A stretch of DNA of 64,000 nucleotides from an uncultured Microbacterium sp. (GCF_947489255.1 NZ_CANLCY010000004.1:434001-498000); one strand, 5' to 3'; positions 1 to 14,667 are shown, counted from the first letter of the stretch. The notes: a model not told the origin generated them from the letters alone. Translations and numbers: made by a program.

Positions 1-200
<200 letters not shown>

Positions 201-201
<1 letters not shown>

Positions 202-2711
202 TGCGCGTCCCGCTCTCCTGGTTGCGCGAGTACGTCGACGTGCCCGCCGAGGCCACGCCCGACGACGTCCTCGCGGCGCTCGTGTCGGTCGGCTTCGAAG
301 AAGAAGACGTGCACCGCTTCGAGCTGTCGGGCCCGATCGTCGTCGGTCAGGTCGTCGAGTTCACCCCCGAGCCGCAGTCCAACGGCAAGACGATCCGCTG
401 GTGCCAGGTCGACGTGGGAGAGGCGCACGGGGGCGTGCGCGGCATCGTGTGCGGCGCGGGCAACTTCTTCCCCGGCGACAAGGTCGTGGTGACCCTGCCG
501 GGTTCGGTGCTGCCCGGTCCCTTCCCGATCGCGGCGCGCAAGACCTACGGCCACGTGTCCGACGGCATGATCGCCTCGGCCAAGGAGCTCGGCCTCGGCA
601 GCGAGCACAGCGGCATCCTGCGTCTGGTCGACCTCGGGATCGATGCGCCGGTGGGCACGGATGCCATCGCGCTGCTCGGCCTCGACGACGTCGCCGTCGA
701 GATCAACGTCACCCCCGACCGCGGCTACGCCCTGTCGCTGCGCGGGGTGGCGCGCGAGTACTCGCACGCGACGGGCGCGGCGTTCCGCGATCCCGGCACG
801 GGCCACGACGCGGCCGTCTCGCGCACGCCCTCGGGCTTCCCGATCGCCGTCGACGACCGCGCGCCCATCCGCGGCCGCGCCGGGGCGAGCGAGTTCGTCG
901 CGCGGATCGTGCGCGACGTCGATCCGTCACGCCCGACGCCGCCGTGGATGATCACGCGCCTGTCGCTGGCCGGCATCCGCTCGCTCGGCGTGCTCATCGA
1001 CATCACCAACTACGTCATGCTCGAGCTCGGTCAGCCGATCCACGGCTACGACCTCGACCGCCTGCAGGGCGGCATCACCGTGCGCCGCGCGGAACAGGGC
1101 GAGAAGCTCGAGACCCTCGATGGCCAGGTACGCACCCTGAACGCCGAGGATCTGCTCATCACCGACGAGTCGGGGCCGATCGGTCTCGCCGGCGTCATGG
1201 GCGGCGGGCCGACCGAGATGAGCGATGCGACGCGCAACGTCCTCATCGAGGCCGCGACCTTCGACCAGGTCACGATCGCGCGCACCGCGCGCCGCCACAA
1301 GCTGCCGTCGGAGGCGTCGCGCCGCTTCGAGCGCGGAGTCGACCCGCTGGTGCCGTACGTGGCGGCCGAGCGCGTGGCCTCGCTGATGGTGGAGCTCGCG
1401 GGCGGCACGCTCGACACCGATCTCGGCGGCTCCCTCGCCTCGACGCACCGCCGTGAGCCCCTCACCCTGCCCGCCGGATTCGTGTCGGGGCTGATCGGGG
1501 TGGACTACACCGACGACGAGACCGTCGCCGCTCTCCGGCTGATCGGATGCACCGTCGACGAGCGCGACGGCGGGTGGGTGGTGACGGCGCCGTCGTGGCG
1601 TCACGATCTGACCGACAAGTGGACGCTGGCCGAAGAGGTCGCCCGCATCGAGGGGTACGACCGCATCCCCTCCGTGCTCCCCACGCCTCCCTCGGGTCGG
1701 GGCCTCACCTCGGCGCAGCAGGGCCGCCGTCGCGTGGCGAACGCCCTGGCCGCGGCCGGGTTCGTCGAGACGCCGTCGTTCCCGTTCACCACCGAGGAGC
1801 AGAACGCGCTGCACGGCTCGCCCTCCGGAGACCCGCTGCCCAGCGTCAAGCTCGCGAATCCGCTCGACGGCCTCGCGCCGTTCCTGCGCCGCTCGTTGAT
1901 CCCGGCGCTGCTGCAGGTGGCGCACCGCAATGTCTCGCGCGGCATCGTCGATCTCGCGCTCTTCGAAGCGGGGACGGTGTTCCTCCCGAAGCCCGGCGTG
2001 CAGTACGGCACGCCCTCGGTGCCGCCGCTGGCCGTGCGGCCCGACGCCGCCACCCTGGCCGCGCTCGACGCGTCGATCCCGCCGCAGCGCCGCCACGTCG
2101 CGATCCTGCTGACCGGGCACTCCGTCGCCAAGCAGCCCGGGCAGCCCGCCCTGGCCGCCGACCTCGCGGATGCCGTCGACGCGGTGCGCGTGCTCGCCGC
2201 GGCCGCGGGGCTCGACATCGAGCTCGTGCAGGCGCAGCGCGCCGCCCTGCACCCGGGCCGCACCGCCCGCGTTCTCGCCTCGGGGCAGGACGTCGGTTAC
2301 GTCGGCGAGCTGCTGCCCGCGGTGTCGGCCGCGGCCGACCTGCCCGGACGCGTGCTCGTGGCCGAGCTCGACCTCGACGCGATGCTCGAGCTGGCGCAGT
2401 CGCGGGTGGTCGCGGCATCCCTGTCGGGATTCCCGGCGGCGACCCAGGACGTGTCGTTGACCGTTCCGCTCGACGTCGCGGCGGGAGAGGTGCGCGCCGC
2501 GCTCGTCGAGGGGGGAGCGCCCCTGCTCGAGGGCGCCCGCCTCGTCGACGACTACCGCGGTCCCGGACTCGCCGAAGGCACGAAGAGCCTGACGTTCGCG
2601 CTGCGCTTCCGCGCCGCCGACCGCACGCTGACGGCGGCGGAGGCGACGGATGCCAAGCTCGCCGGCGTCGCGGTGGCCGCCGAGCGGTTCGGTGCGGCGA
2701 TCCGCGACTGA
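201..2711 (+). CDS. pheT: Phenylalanine-tRNA ligase beta subunit
   Basis: 836 residues, the usual length for a bacterial PheT. It starts MRVPLSWLREYV, the standard PheT N-terminus, followed by the EMAP-like tRNA-binding domain (about 40-150), the B3/B4 editing region that clears Tyr-tRNA(Phe) (about 200-400), the B5 domain, the catalytic-like core, and a C-terminal ferredoxin-fold anticodon-binding domain (about 740-836, with FPAATQDVSLTV). The ATG at 201 overlaps the pheS stop. The reading frame stays open for 66 codons upstream of this ATG, but that part is pheS read in another frame. Two inverted repeats follow the stop and probably end the pheST transcript. Confidence 0.97.
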
Positions 2712-2725
2712 CGGCCGTTCTCCCT

Positions 2726-2759
2726 GGAGCGCCGCCCGGCTCACGCCGCGCGGCGCTCC
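2726..2759 (+). terminator. Inverted repeat after pheT
   Basis: Perfect 10-bp arms GGAGCGCCGC and GCGGCGCTCC separated by 14 bases, starting 15 bases after the pheT stop. There is no T-tract, which is common for hairpin terminators in high-GC actinobacteria. Termination is inferred. Confidence 0.5.
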
Positions 2760-2817
2760 GGTGCGTCCGGGCGAGGGGCCGGTCGTTCCCCCGGTCGCGG
2801 ACCGGGGAGGCGCAGGG

Positions 2818-2869
2818 CTGCCCTCATCGCCGGAAAGGGGGCAGTCGGAAGTGCCGGCGATGAGGGCAG
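2818..2869. repeat. Perfect 16-bp inverted repeat
   Basis: Arms CTGCCCTCATCGCCGG (2818-2833) and its exact reverse complement (2854-2869), with a 20-base spacer. A second, shorter palindrome follows at 2891-2910: TGTCCCCC, ATTT, GGGGGACA. The first could be a backup terminator for pheST, the second an operator or terminator. Neither function is shown by the sequence. Confidence 0.6.
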
Positions 2870-2973
2870 GGTCACAGCATATCCCCCTTTTGTCCCCCAT
2901 TTGGGGGACATGACAGATGCTGCCCGGTCGATGCCCCCGTCAGCACCGCCGGGCGGACCACAGAGTCCCCGAT

Positions 2974-3003
2974 TTGCCCCGTCCGCCCCGCGGCGGATAC
3001 CCT
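2974..3003 (+). promoter_or_regulatory. Promoter-like hexamers ahead of the arginine leader frame
   Basis: TTGCCC at 2974-2979, an 18-base spacer, then TACCCT at 2998-3003. The -10-like hexamer ends six bases before the ATG at 3010, the same leaderless geometry seen at argH, tyrS and satD in this window. Predicted from sequence only. Confidence 0.5.
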
Positions 3004-3009
3004 CGCCAC

Positions 3010-3105
3010 ATGTCGTCGACCGTCGCGCGCACCGAGGAGCTCTTCGTGAGCACCGGTGACGAGCGTCGACGTCGGGTCGCGCGCCGATTCTCGGCGACCT
3101 CGTAA
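3010..3105 (+). CDS. Putative arginine-rich leader peptide upstream of argC
   Basis: A 31-codon frame with a leaderless-type start: TACCCT, six bases, ATG. It contains seven Arg residues: one at position 7, four consecutive (DERRRRV, residues 19-22) and two more at 25-26. The four consecutive codons are CGT CGA CGT CGG, although CGC is the preferred Arg codon here. A run of codons for the pathway end-product, 82 bases before argC, is the classic layout of a ribosome-mediated attenuator. Short stems (3082-3096, 3106-3121, 3127-3140) follow the Arg codons, but no T-tract terminator is visible. argC also has its own leaderless-type promoter, so the role is inferred. Confidence 0.45.
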   Translation: MSSTVARTEELFVSTGDERRRRVARRFSATS

Positions 3106-3175
3106 CCCGCCACCGGTCGGGCATACGGGCGTCGCCGCCCCGCTTCACGCTGCGTGCAGCATCAGCCCCGACTCG

Positions 3176-3181
3176 TAAGGT
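3176..3181 (+). promoter_or_regulatory. Leaderless -10 element of argC
   Basis: TAAGGT followed by six bases (GGATAC) and the argC ATG, so transcripts would start at or next to the start codon. The small palindrome GCTGC-GT-GCAGC just upstream (about 3150-3161) could be an ArgR-type operator, but it does not clearly match a known ARG box. Confidence 0.5.
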
Positions 3182-3187
3182 GGATAC

Positions 3188-4237
3188 ATGACCCTCTCGG
3201 TCGCCGTCTCCGGCGCTTCCGGCTACGCGGGTGGCGAGATCCTCCGCCTCCTCGCCGACCATCCCGACGTCGAGATCCGCACGGTCACCGCGCACTCCAG
3301 CGCCGGCCAGCGGCTCGTCGCCCATCAACCGCACCTGCGCTCGCTCGCGCATCTCGAGCTGCAGCCGACCACGCCCGACGTGCTCGCCGGTCACGACGTC
3401 GTCGTGCTCGCCCTGCCGCACGGGCAGTCCGCGCAGTACACCGACGCCCTCGCCGGCACCCCGCTGGTCATCGACGCGGGGGCCGATCACCGCCTGACGT
3501 CGGCGGAGGACTGGGCGGCGTTCTACGGGGGAGACCACCCCGATCCGTGGGCCTACGGCGTGCCCGAGCTGCTCGTCGACGGGGTGAAGCAGCGCGAGCA
3601 CCTCCGCGGGGCCACGCGGATCGCTGCCCCCGGCTGCAACGCGTCGACCGTCGCGCTCTCGCTCGCGCCGGGCGTGGCCGCGGGCGTGATCGATCCGGGC
3701 GACATCGTCTCGGTCCTCGCCGTGGGTCCGAGCGGCGCCGGGAAGTCCGCCAAGACGAACCTGCTCGCCAGCGAGATCCTCGGCACGGCGAATCCATATG
3801 CCGTCGGCGGTACACATCGGCACATCCCCGAGATCCGTCAGGCGCTGGCGGCCGCGGGCGCGCCGCGCGACGGCATCCGCCTGTCGTTCACCCCCGTGCT
3901 CGTGCCGATGGCGCGCGGCATCCTGGCCACCTCCTCCGCGCCGATCGTCGAGGGCGCCACGGATGCCGAGATCCGCGCCGCGTGGGAGAGCGCCTACGCC
4001 GACGAGACCTTCGTCGAACTGCTGCCCGCGGGCACGTTCCCGCGCACGGCCGATGTGCTCGGCGCCAACATCGCGTCGATGGGTCTCGCGATCGATCGCG
4101 CGGCGAACCGCGTGACCGTCGTGGCCGCGGTCGACAATCTCGTCAAGGGCACGGCGGGAGCCGCCGTGCAGTCCCTCAACATCGCGCTGGGCCTCGCCGA
4201 GACCACCGCCCTTCCCGTGAACGGAGTCGCCCCGTGA
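3188..4237 (+). CDS. argC: N-acetyl-gamma-glutamyl-phosphate reductase
   Basis: 349 residues, full length. ArgC reduces N-acetyl-gamma-glutamyl phosphate to the semialdehyde with NADPH, the third step of arginine synthesis, in the cytoplasm. The N-terminal Rossmann motif GASGYAGGE and the catalytic cysteine in PGCNAST (Cys150) are present. The ATG at 3188 is preceded by TAAGGT and six bases, so it is probably translated from a leaderless mRNA. It heads the argCJBDF operon and overlaps argJ by four bases (GTGA). Confidence 0.97.
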   Translation: MTLSVAVSGASGYAGGEILRLLADHPDVEIRTVTAHSSAGQRLVAHQPHLRSLAHLELQPTTPDVLAGHDVVVLALPHGQSAQYTDALAGTPLVIDAGADHRLTSAEDWAAFYGGDHPDPWAYGVPELLVDGVKQREHLRGATRIAAPGCNASTVALSLAPGVAAGVIDPGDIVSVLAVGPSGAGKSAKTNLLASEILGTANPYAVGGTHRHIPEIRQALAAAGAPRDGIRLSFTPVLVPMARGILATSSAPIVEGATDAEIRAAWESAYADETFVELLPAGTFPRTADVLGANIASMGLAIDRAANRVTVVAAVDNLVKGTAGAAVQSLNIALGLAETTALPVNGVAP

Positions 4238-5391
4238 GTGTGACGGTCCCCTCTGGATTCGAAGCGGCGGGCGTCGCCGTCGGGCTCAAGTCCACCGGCG
4301 CGCGAGACGTCGCCGTCGTCGTGAACCGCGGTCCGCTCAAGGTGGGCGCCGCCGTGTTCACCTCCAACCGCGCGAAGGCCAACCCGATCCTGTGGTCGGA
4401 GCAGGTCGTGAAGGACGGCGTCGTCGAGGCTGTCGTGCTCAACTCCGGCGGGGCGAACTGCTTCACCGGATCGTTCGGGTTCCAGACCACGCACCAGACC
4501 GCGGAGCGCGCGGCGGAGCTGTTGGGCGTGGGGGCGGGCGACGTCGTCGTGTGTTCCACCGGCCTGATCGGCACGGGCGACGAGGTGTTCCGCGCCAAGG
4601 TGCTCGACGGCGTCGACAAGGGCGTCGCCGCGCTCTCGGCCGATGGCGGAGAGGACGCCTCGCTCGCCATCATGACCACCGACTCGAAGCCCAAGCGCGC
4701 CGCGCACCGCGGCGCGGGCTGGAGCATCGGCGGCATGGCGAAGGGCGCGGGGATGCTCGCCCCGGGTCTTGCGACCATGCTCGTCGTGCTGACCACCGAC
4801 GTCGTTCTCGACGCCGCCGAGGCCGACGCGGCGCTGCGCGCGGCGACGCGCGTGAGCTTCGACCGCCTCGACTCCGACGGCTGCATGTCGACCAACGACC
4901 AGGTGACGCTGCTGTCGAGCGGGGCCAGCGGCATCCGGGTGGATGCCGAGGAGTTCGCCGCCGCTCTCGCCGCGGTGTGCGACGACCTCGCCGCCCAGCT
5001 GCAGGGCGACGCCGAAGGCGCGAGTCACGACATCACCATCCGGGTCGTCAACGCCGCGAACGAGGACGACGCCGTCGAGGTGGGCCGCTCGATCGCCCGC
5101 AACAACCTCTTCAAGGCCGCGATCTTCGGCAACGACCCGAACTGGGGCCGCGTGCTCGCCGCGATCGGCACGACCGACGCCGCCTTCGACCCCTACGACG
5201 TCGACGTGTGGATGAACGGGGTGCGCGTGTGCACGGCGGGCGGCCCCGACCGCCCCCGCGAAGACGTCGACCTCACGCCGCGCGCCACCGACCTCGTCGT
5301 CGACCTCCGCGTCGGCGACGCCGCGGCGACGATCCGCACCAACGACCTCACGCACGATTACGTCCACGAGAACAGCGCCTACTCCTCATGA
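4234..5391 (+). CDS. argJ: Bifunctional glutamate N-acetyltransferase / amino-acid acetyltransferase
   Basis: 385 residues from GTG 4234, which overlaps the argC stop. ArgJ moves the acetyl group from N-acetylornithine back to glutamate, giving the cyclic pathway. The autocleavage site that yields the alpha and beta chains is in GLATMLV, with Thr181 the predicted nucleophile. The reading frame stays open upstream of 4234, but that part is argC in another frame. Its presence explains why no argE is needed in this cluster. Whether it also does the ArgA step cannot be read from sequence. Confidence 0.96.
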   Translation: MSVTVPSGFEAAGVAVGLKSTGARDVAVVVNRGPLKVGAAVFTSNRAKANPILWSEQVVKDGVVEAVVLNSGGANCFTGSFGFQTTHQTAERAAELLGVGAGDVVVCSTGLIGTGDEVFRAKVLDGVDKGVAALSADGGEDASLAIMTTDSKPKRAAHRGAGWSIGGMAKGAGMLAPGLATMLVVLTTDVVLDAAEADAALRAATRVSFDRLDSDGCMSTNDQVTLLSSGASGIRVDAEEFAAALAAVCDDLAAQLQGDAEGASHDITIRVVNAANEDDAVEVGRSIARNNLFKAAIFGNDPNWGRVLAAIGTTDAAFDPYDVDVWMNGVRVCTAGGPDRPREDVDLTPRATDLVVDLRVGDAAATIRTNDLTHDYVHENSAYSS

Positions 5392-6286
5392 CCCACGTCG
5401 ACCTCCAAGACACCGATCCCGCCGAAGCCAGCGAGCGGGCGGTCACGCTCGTCGAATCGCTGCCGTGGGTCCGCAAGTACCGCGACCAGGTCGTGGTGGT
5501 GAAGTACGGCGGCAACGCCATGGTCAGCGACGAGCTGCAGAACGCGTTCGCCGCCGACATCGCGTATCTGCGCTACGTCGGGGTCAAGCCCGTCGTCGTG
5601 CACGGCGGCGGTCCGCAGATCTCGTCGATGCTCGACCGCCTCGACATCCCCAGCGAGTTCCGCGGCGGGTACCGCGTGACCTCGACCGAGGCGATCGGGG
5701 TGGTGCGCATGGTGCTGACCGGTCAGATCAACCCGCAGCTGGTCGCGAAGGTCAACGCGCACGGACCGCTCGCGACGGGCCTGAGCGGAGAGGACGCCGG
5801 CCTGTTCGGCGGACGCCGGCGCGGCGTCGTGGTCGACGGCGTCGAGCACGACCTCGGGCGCGTGGGCGACGTCGTCACCGTCGACCCGCAGCCGGTGCTC
5901 GACCACCTCGCCGCCGGACGCGTGCCGATCGTCTCGAGCATCGCTCCCGACCTCGACCACCCCGGATCGTCGCTGAACGTCAACGCGGATGCCGCGGCGG
6001 CGGCCCTGGCGATCGCGCTCAACGCGAAGAAGCTCGTCGTGCTGACCGATGTGCCGGGCCTGTACGCCGACTGGCCCAACCGCGACTCGCTGGTGTCGCA
6101 CCTGACCTCGACGGAGCTGCGCGCGATGGTGCCGAAGCTCGAGTCGGGGATGATCCCGAAGATGCAGGCGTGCCTCGACGCCGTCGACGGGGGAGTGCCC
6201 ACCGCCGCCATCATCGACGGGCGTGTCCCGCACTCGGTGCTCGTCGAACTCTTCACCAACAAAGGAATCGGAACGGAGGTGGTCGC

Positions 6287-6290
<4 letters not shown>
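5388..6290 (+). CDS. argB: Acetylglutamate kinase
   Basis: 300 residues; ATG 5388 overlaps the argJ stop (ATGA). It phosphorylates N-acetylglutamate, the usual arginine feedback point. The amino-acid kinase fold is clear: KYGGNAM near the N-terminus (phosphate binding), then VVHGGGPQI, and the C-terminal substrate and ATP region ([11 protein letters not shown], and [11 protein letters not shown]). Residues before about 25 form a short N-terminal extension of the type linked to arginine-sensitive hexameric enzymes. That regulatory link is family knowledge, not shown here. Confidence 0.97.
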
Positions 6291-9557
<3,267 letters not shown>

Positions 9558-9612
9558 GCCCTCGGCGCCGTCGCGACGGCGGCTCGGCTCGGGGGATGTC
9601 GGCCGCCCTCGG

Positions 9613-11055
<1,443 letters not shown>

Positions 11056-11068
11056 TTATCAGTCTTTC

Positions 11069-11106
11069 GCTTATCAAACGGGTTTTATAAGCGTTAGGCT
11101 TATCGC
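11069..11106 (+). promoter_or_regulatory. Palindromic operator overlapping the satD promoter
   Basis: Near-perfect 11-bp arms GCTTATCAAAC (11069-11079) and GTTTTATAAGC (11082-11092), one mismatch, with a 2-base centre. The -10 TAGGCT (11095-11100) sits six bases before the ATG at 11107. The left arm covers the expected -35 position. AT-rich for this genome. Probably bound by a repressor, perhaps the HTH of SatD itself. Confidence 0.6.
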
Positions 11107-11754
11107 ATGAGCGTCGCCGTCATCGCCGATATCGTCGCCTCGCGGCGCCTGCCCGACCGCGCCGGAGCGCAGCGCGCCATCGCCGACGCCGTCGCGGGGG
11201 TCGAGAATGCGCTGCCGGTCGCGACGGCGCCGCTCACGGCGGTGGTCGGCGACGAGCTGCAGGGGGAGTACCCGTCGTTGTCGACGGCCCTCGCATCGCT
11301 CCTCCTGCTGCGCCTCGCCCTGCCCGAGGGTGTCGACTGCCGTTTCGGGGTCGGCGTCGGCGAGGTGCGCCCGATCGCGCTCGAGGGGCGGGAGCTGCCC
11401 GAGGGGCCGGCCTGGTGGGCGGCCCGGGCCGCGATCGAACAGGTCGAGCGCCTCCAGCAGCGCGCCGCGCCGCTCGCGCGCACGTGGATCGAGCTGGCGG
11501 AGGGAGAGGATGCCGCCATGACCGAGACCATCGCCCTGGCCACCGCCTACGCCTTGAGTCGTGATCAGTCCGTCTCCGCGATGAGCGAGCGCGCCCGCCG
11601 CCTCACCTTCGGGCGTTGTCTCGGCCGGTCGCAGCGCGAGCTCGCCGAGCAGGAGGGCATCAGCCAATCCGCGGTGTCGCAGGCGCTCGCCTCGGCCGGT
11701 TCGGCCGCGATCGTCGAGGGGTACGACGTGCTGGTCGCGGGGGTGCGCGCGTGA
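11107..11754 (+). CDS. SatD-family protein with C-terminal helix-turn-helix
   Basis: 215 residues. The N-terminal two-thirds (VIADIVASRRLPDRAGAQ, then VGDELQGEYPS) matches the SatD family, small actinobacterial and streptococcal proteins of unclear biochemical role. Residues about 170-205 (RSQRELAEQEGISQSAVSQAL) form a sigma-70 region 4-like helix-turn-helix. The start is leaderless-type and lies directly after a palindromic operator, so autoregulation is plausible. It overlaps the next gene by four bases (GTGA), forming a regulator plus membrane-protein pair. Confidence 0.8.
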   Translation: MSVAVIADIVASRRLPDRAGAQRAIADAVAGVENALPVATAPLTAVVGDELQGEYPSLSTALASLLLLRLALPEGVDCRFGVGVGEVRPIALEGRELPEGPAWWAARAAIEQVERLQQRAAPLARTWIELAEGEDAAMTETIALATAYALSRDQSVSAMSERARRLTFGRCLGRSQRELAEQEGISQSAVSQALASAGSAAIVEGYDVLVAGVRA

Positions 11755-12458
11755 TCGCCGCGGGACTCCTACTGCTCGCGGTGGGCGGGGTCGATCTGCT
11801 GCGGCAGATGATCCGTTCCCGCCGGTGGATCGCGTTCGCCGTCGCCGCCGTGCTGCTCATCGTCGTCTCGGCCGGTCTCGACGCCGTGATCGCCGGGGTG
11901 CTGGCGGTCGCGGTCGCTGCGATCTGGACCCGGGTGATCCCCGAGAAGGGACCGGCGCGCGCGGGTCTCTGGCCGGTGGCGTTGCTGGCGCTGGCGGCTG
12001 CCGCGTGCGTGGTGATCGCCCCCGGCCGCGCGCGCCCGGGACTCATCGGCGCGGCCTGGGCCGCCTACCGACCCGGCGACGCGGTCTCGATCGACGTGGT
12101 GCTGCTGGTGGTGGGCTGCCTCGTCTTCCTGCTCGAGTCGGGCAACGCCGTCGTGCGCATCGCCCTGCGTTCGGAGATGGGCGGGGCGCCCGGTGACGAG
12201 GAGTCCGCGCCCACCCTCAAGGGCGGGCGGCTCATCGGCCCTCTCGAGCGCATCCTCGTGTTCGTGCTCACCCTGGCCGGCGCCTACACCCTGCTGGCCG
12301 CCGTGCTCGCGGCGAAGGGCATCGTGCGATTCCCCGAGATCTCGCGTGATCGCGACGACGGCGACCGGGCCGAGTACTTCCTCATCGGCAGCCTGGTCAG
12401 CTGGGTGACCTCGCTCGCCGCGGCCTTCCTCGTCTGGTGGGGCGTGAACGCGGGCTGA
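11751..12458 (+). CDS. Hypothetical membrane protein coupled to SatD
   Basis: 235 residues from GTG 11751, which overlaps the satD stop. It has about six hydrophobic segments (for example GLLLLAVGGVDLL and WIAFAVAAVLLIVVSAGLDAVIAGVLAVAVAAIW, split here by the membrane turns). There is a short charged loop in the middle (SEMGGAPGDEESAPT) and a further charged stretch EISRDRDDGDRAEY before the last segment. No family is recognised with confidence. Translational coupling to SatD suggests it is the target or partner of that protein. Confidence 0.75.
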   Translation: MIAAGLLLLAVGGVDLLRQMIRSRRWIAFAVAAVLLIVVSAGLDAVIAGVLAVAVAAIWTRVIPEKGPARAGLWPVALLALAAAACVVIAPGRARPGLIGAAWAAYRPGDAVSIDVVLLVVGCLVFLLESGNAVVRIALRSEMGGAPGDEESAPTLKGGRLIGPLERILVFVLTLAGAYTLLAAVLAAKGIVRFPEISRDRDDGDRAEYFLIGSLVSWVTSLAAAFLVWWGVNAG

Positions 12459-12539
12459 GCAGTTCCTCGCGCGGATGACGGACCGCGGTGTGGTGGGGAC
12501 GTGCCACCCCCGGCATCCGGAGGCTCTCGAGCCCGCTGG

Positions 12540-12545
12540 TAGCCT
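12540..12545 (+). promoter_or_regulatory. Leaderless -10 element of tyrS
   Basis: TAGCCT, six bases, then a GTG start at 12552. A leaderless GTG start is less common than ATG. Confidence 0.55.
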
Positions 12546-12551
12546 GAACCG

Positions 12552-13865
12552 GTGTCTGCCTCCACCGATGCGGCGCCCGTGAGCGCCCTCGCACCCGCCA
12601 ACGACCCGACCTTCGACAACGTCTGGGACGAGCTGGTCTATCGCGGGCTGGTGCACGTGTCGACCGACCAGGGCGAGCTCCGCGAGCTGCTCGGCGGAGA
12701 TCCGATCACGTTCTACTGCGGGTTCGACCCGACCGCGCCGAGCCTGCACCTGGGCAACCTCGTGCAGCTGCTCACCATGCGCCGTCTCCAGCTGGCCGGT
12801 CACCGTCCGCTCGGACTCGTCGGCGGGTCGACCGGGCTCGTGGGCGACCCGCGCCCCACGGCCGAGCGCACGCTCAATACGCGCGAGACCGTCGAGGAGT
12901 GGGTCGGAAAGCTCCGCGCCCAGGTGGAGCGCTTCCTGAGCTTCGAGGGCGACAGCGCCGCGCGCATCGTCAACAACCTCGACTGGACCGCCCCCCTCAG
13001 CGCGATCGACTTCCTGCGGGAGATCGGCAAGCACTTCCGGGTCGGAACGATGCTGAAGAAGGATGCCGTGAGCGCGCGCCTGAACTCCGAGGCGGGCATC
13101 AGCTACACCGAATTCAGCTACCAGATCCTCCAGGGCCTGGACTACCTCGAACTGCACCGCCAGTACGGCTGCGTGCTGCAGACCGGTGGCAGCGACCAGT
13201 GGGGCAACCTCACCAGCGGCACCGACCTCGTGCGCAAGGTCGAGGGCGCGTCGGTGCACGCGATCGGCACGCCGCTGATCACCAACAGCGACGGCACGAA
13301 GTTCGGCAAGAGCGAGGGCAACGCGATCTGGCTGGATGCCGAGATGTGCAGCCCGTGGGTCATGTACCAGTTCTGGCTCAACACCGACGACCGCGATGTC
13401 GTCGAGCGTCTCAAGGTGTTCACGTTCCTCTCGCGGGCCGAGATCGAGGAGTACGCCCGGCTGGTCGCGGAGGAGCCCTTCCGCCGTGCCGCGCAGAAGC
13501 GTCTGGCCCGCGAGGTCGTGACCACCGTCCACGGCGCCGAGACGACCGAGAGCGTGATCGCCGCGACCGAGGCGCTGTTCGGCCAGGGCGACCTGACCGG
13601 ATTGGATGCCACGGTGCTGCGCACGGCGCTGCAGGAGCTTCCGCACGCCACCCTCGCCCCCGGCTCCTCGGTCGTCGAAGCACTCACGGCCACCGGCCTG
13701 TCGTCGAGCCTCAGCGACGCGCGCCGTGCGATCGCGCAGGGCGGCGTCTCTCTCGACGGTGTCAAGGTCGCCGCCGACGACGCGATCGTCGAGGGGACCC
13801 TCCCCGGCGGGGTCTCGGTGCTGCGCCGCGGCAAGAAGACCCTCGCCGGCCTGTTCCTGAGCTGA
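12552..13865 (+). CDS. tyrS: Tyrosine-tRNA ligase
   Basis: 437 residues; a class I aminoacyl-tRNA synthetase that charges tRNA-Tyr. It has the tyrosine-specific start of the Rossmann fold (YCGFDPTAPSLHLGN, the HIGH-like element being HLGN), the substrate region QTGGSDQWGN, and a KMSKS-type loop KFGKS (250-254). The C-terminal S4 RNA-binding domain covers about 370-437 (SLSDARRAIAQGGVSLDG). The start is GTG, placed six bases after TAGCCT. The DUF4184 gene follows two bases after the stop. Confidence 0.97.
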   Translation: MSASTDAAPVSALAPANDPTFDNVWDELVYRGLVHVSTDQGELRELLGGDPITFYCGFDPTAPSLHLGNLVQLLTMRRLQLAGHRPLGLVGGSTGLVGDPRPTAERTLNTRETVEEWVGKLRAQVERFLSFEGDSAARIVNNLDWTAPLSAIDFLREIGKHFRVGTMLKKDAVSARLNSEAGISYTEFSYQILQGLDYLELHRQYGCVLQTGGSDQWGNLTSGTDLVRKVEGASVHAIGTPLITNSDGTKFGKSEGNAIWLDAEMCSPWVMYQFWLNTDDRDVVERLKVFTFLSRAEIEEYARLVAEEPFRRAAQKRLAREVVTTVHGAETTESVIAATEALFGQGDLTGLDATVLRTALQELPHATLAPGSSVVEALTATGLSSSLSDARRAIAQGGVSLDGVKVAADDAIVEGTLPGGVSVLRRGKKTLAGLFLS

Positions 13866-13866
13866 C

Positions 13867-14667
13867 GTGCCGTTCACGCCGAGCCACGCCGTCGTCGCGC
13901 TTCCGTTTCTGCGCACGCGGCTGGTTCCGGCGGCGATCGCGATCGGGTCGATGACCCCCGACCTGCCGCTGTTCCTGCGCGGGATGGTCCCCGACTACGG
14001 CATGACGCACGATCCCGCGTGGCTGCCGCTCACGGTGGTCGTGGCGTTCGTGCTGCTGCTCGTGTGGCGGTGCGTCCTGCGCCCCGCGACGCGCGAGGTG
14101 GTGCCGCGCCGCATCGCGCAGCGCCTCCCCGCGGGGTGGGATGCCGGAGCCCGCGCCGCGGCGCGCGAGAGCGTGAGCGGGGGAGCCGTCGGCATCCTGT
14201 GGCTCGTGCTGTCGCTCGCGCTCGGGGTGGCGTCGCACATCGCGTGGGACTTCTTCACGCACGAGGGGCGAGCGGGCGACGCGCTGTTCCCGGCGCTGGA
14301 GCAGCCGTGGGGGCCCCTGCCGGGCGTGAAGTGGCTGCAGTACGGCTCGGGTGTCCTGGGACTGGCCGGACTCGCGGTGTTCGGGGTGTGGTGGCTGTCG
14401 CGGCAGCGGCCGCAGCCGGTGGACCGGGTTGTTCCGGATGCCGTGCGCGTGGCGTGGTGGCTCTCGCTCCCTCTGGCGCTGGTCGTGGCATCCCTCGTCG
14501 CCATCGTGATCGCGGGAGGCTTCGACGCCGACTACACCCCGACCCACCTGATCTACGGCGTGCTGGTGAAGGTCGCCGCGGCGTGGGGTGCGGTGACGCT
14601 GGCTCTCGCGGTTCTCGTGCAGCTGCGGCGCGCGCGCAGAGTCGGCGACGCGCGCAAAGCCCGCTGA
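13867..14667 (+). CDS. DUF4184 family membrane protein
   Basis: 266 residues from GTG 13867, one base after the tyrS stop. It starts PFTPSHAVVALPF and contains GSMTPDLPLF and HIAWDFFTHEG, the His/Asp pattern of the DUF4184 family, related to membrane-bound YdjM-type metal-dependent hydrolases. About six transmembrane segments follow. The substrate is unknown. Co-transcribed with tyrS by position. Confidence 0.85.
   Translation: MPFTPSHAVVALPFLRTRLVPAAIAIGSMTPDLPLFLRGMVPDYGMTHDPAWLPLTVVVAFVLLLVWRCVLRPATREVVPRRIAQRLPAGWDAGARAAARESVSGGAVGILWLVLSLALGVASHIAWDFFTHEGRAGDALFPALEQPWGPLPGVKWLQYGSGVLGLAGLAVFGVWWLSRQRPQPVDRVVPDAVRVAWWLSLPLALVVASLVAIVIAGGFDADYTPTHLIYGVLVKVAAAWGAVTLALAVLVQLRRARRVGDARKAR

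Noticed and set aside
927..2900. Long minus-strand open frame (657 codons) opposite pheT
   Set aside because: A mirror frame of a high-GC gene; Arg/Gly-rich, no domain, and fully overlapped by the certain pheT.
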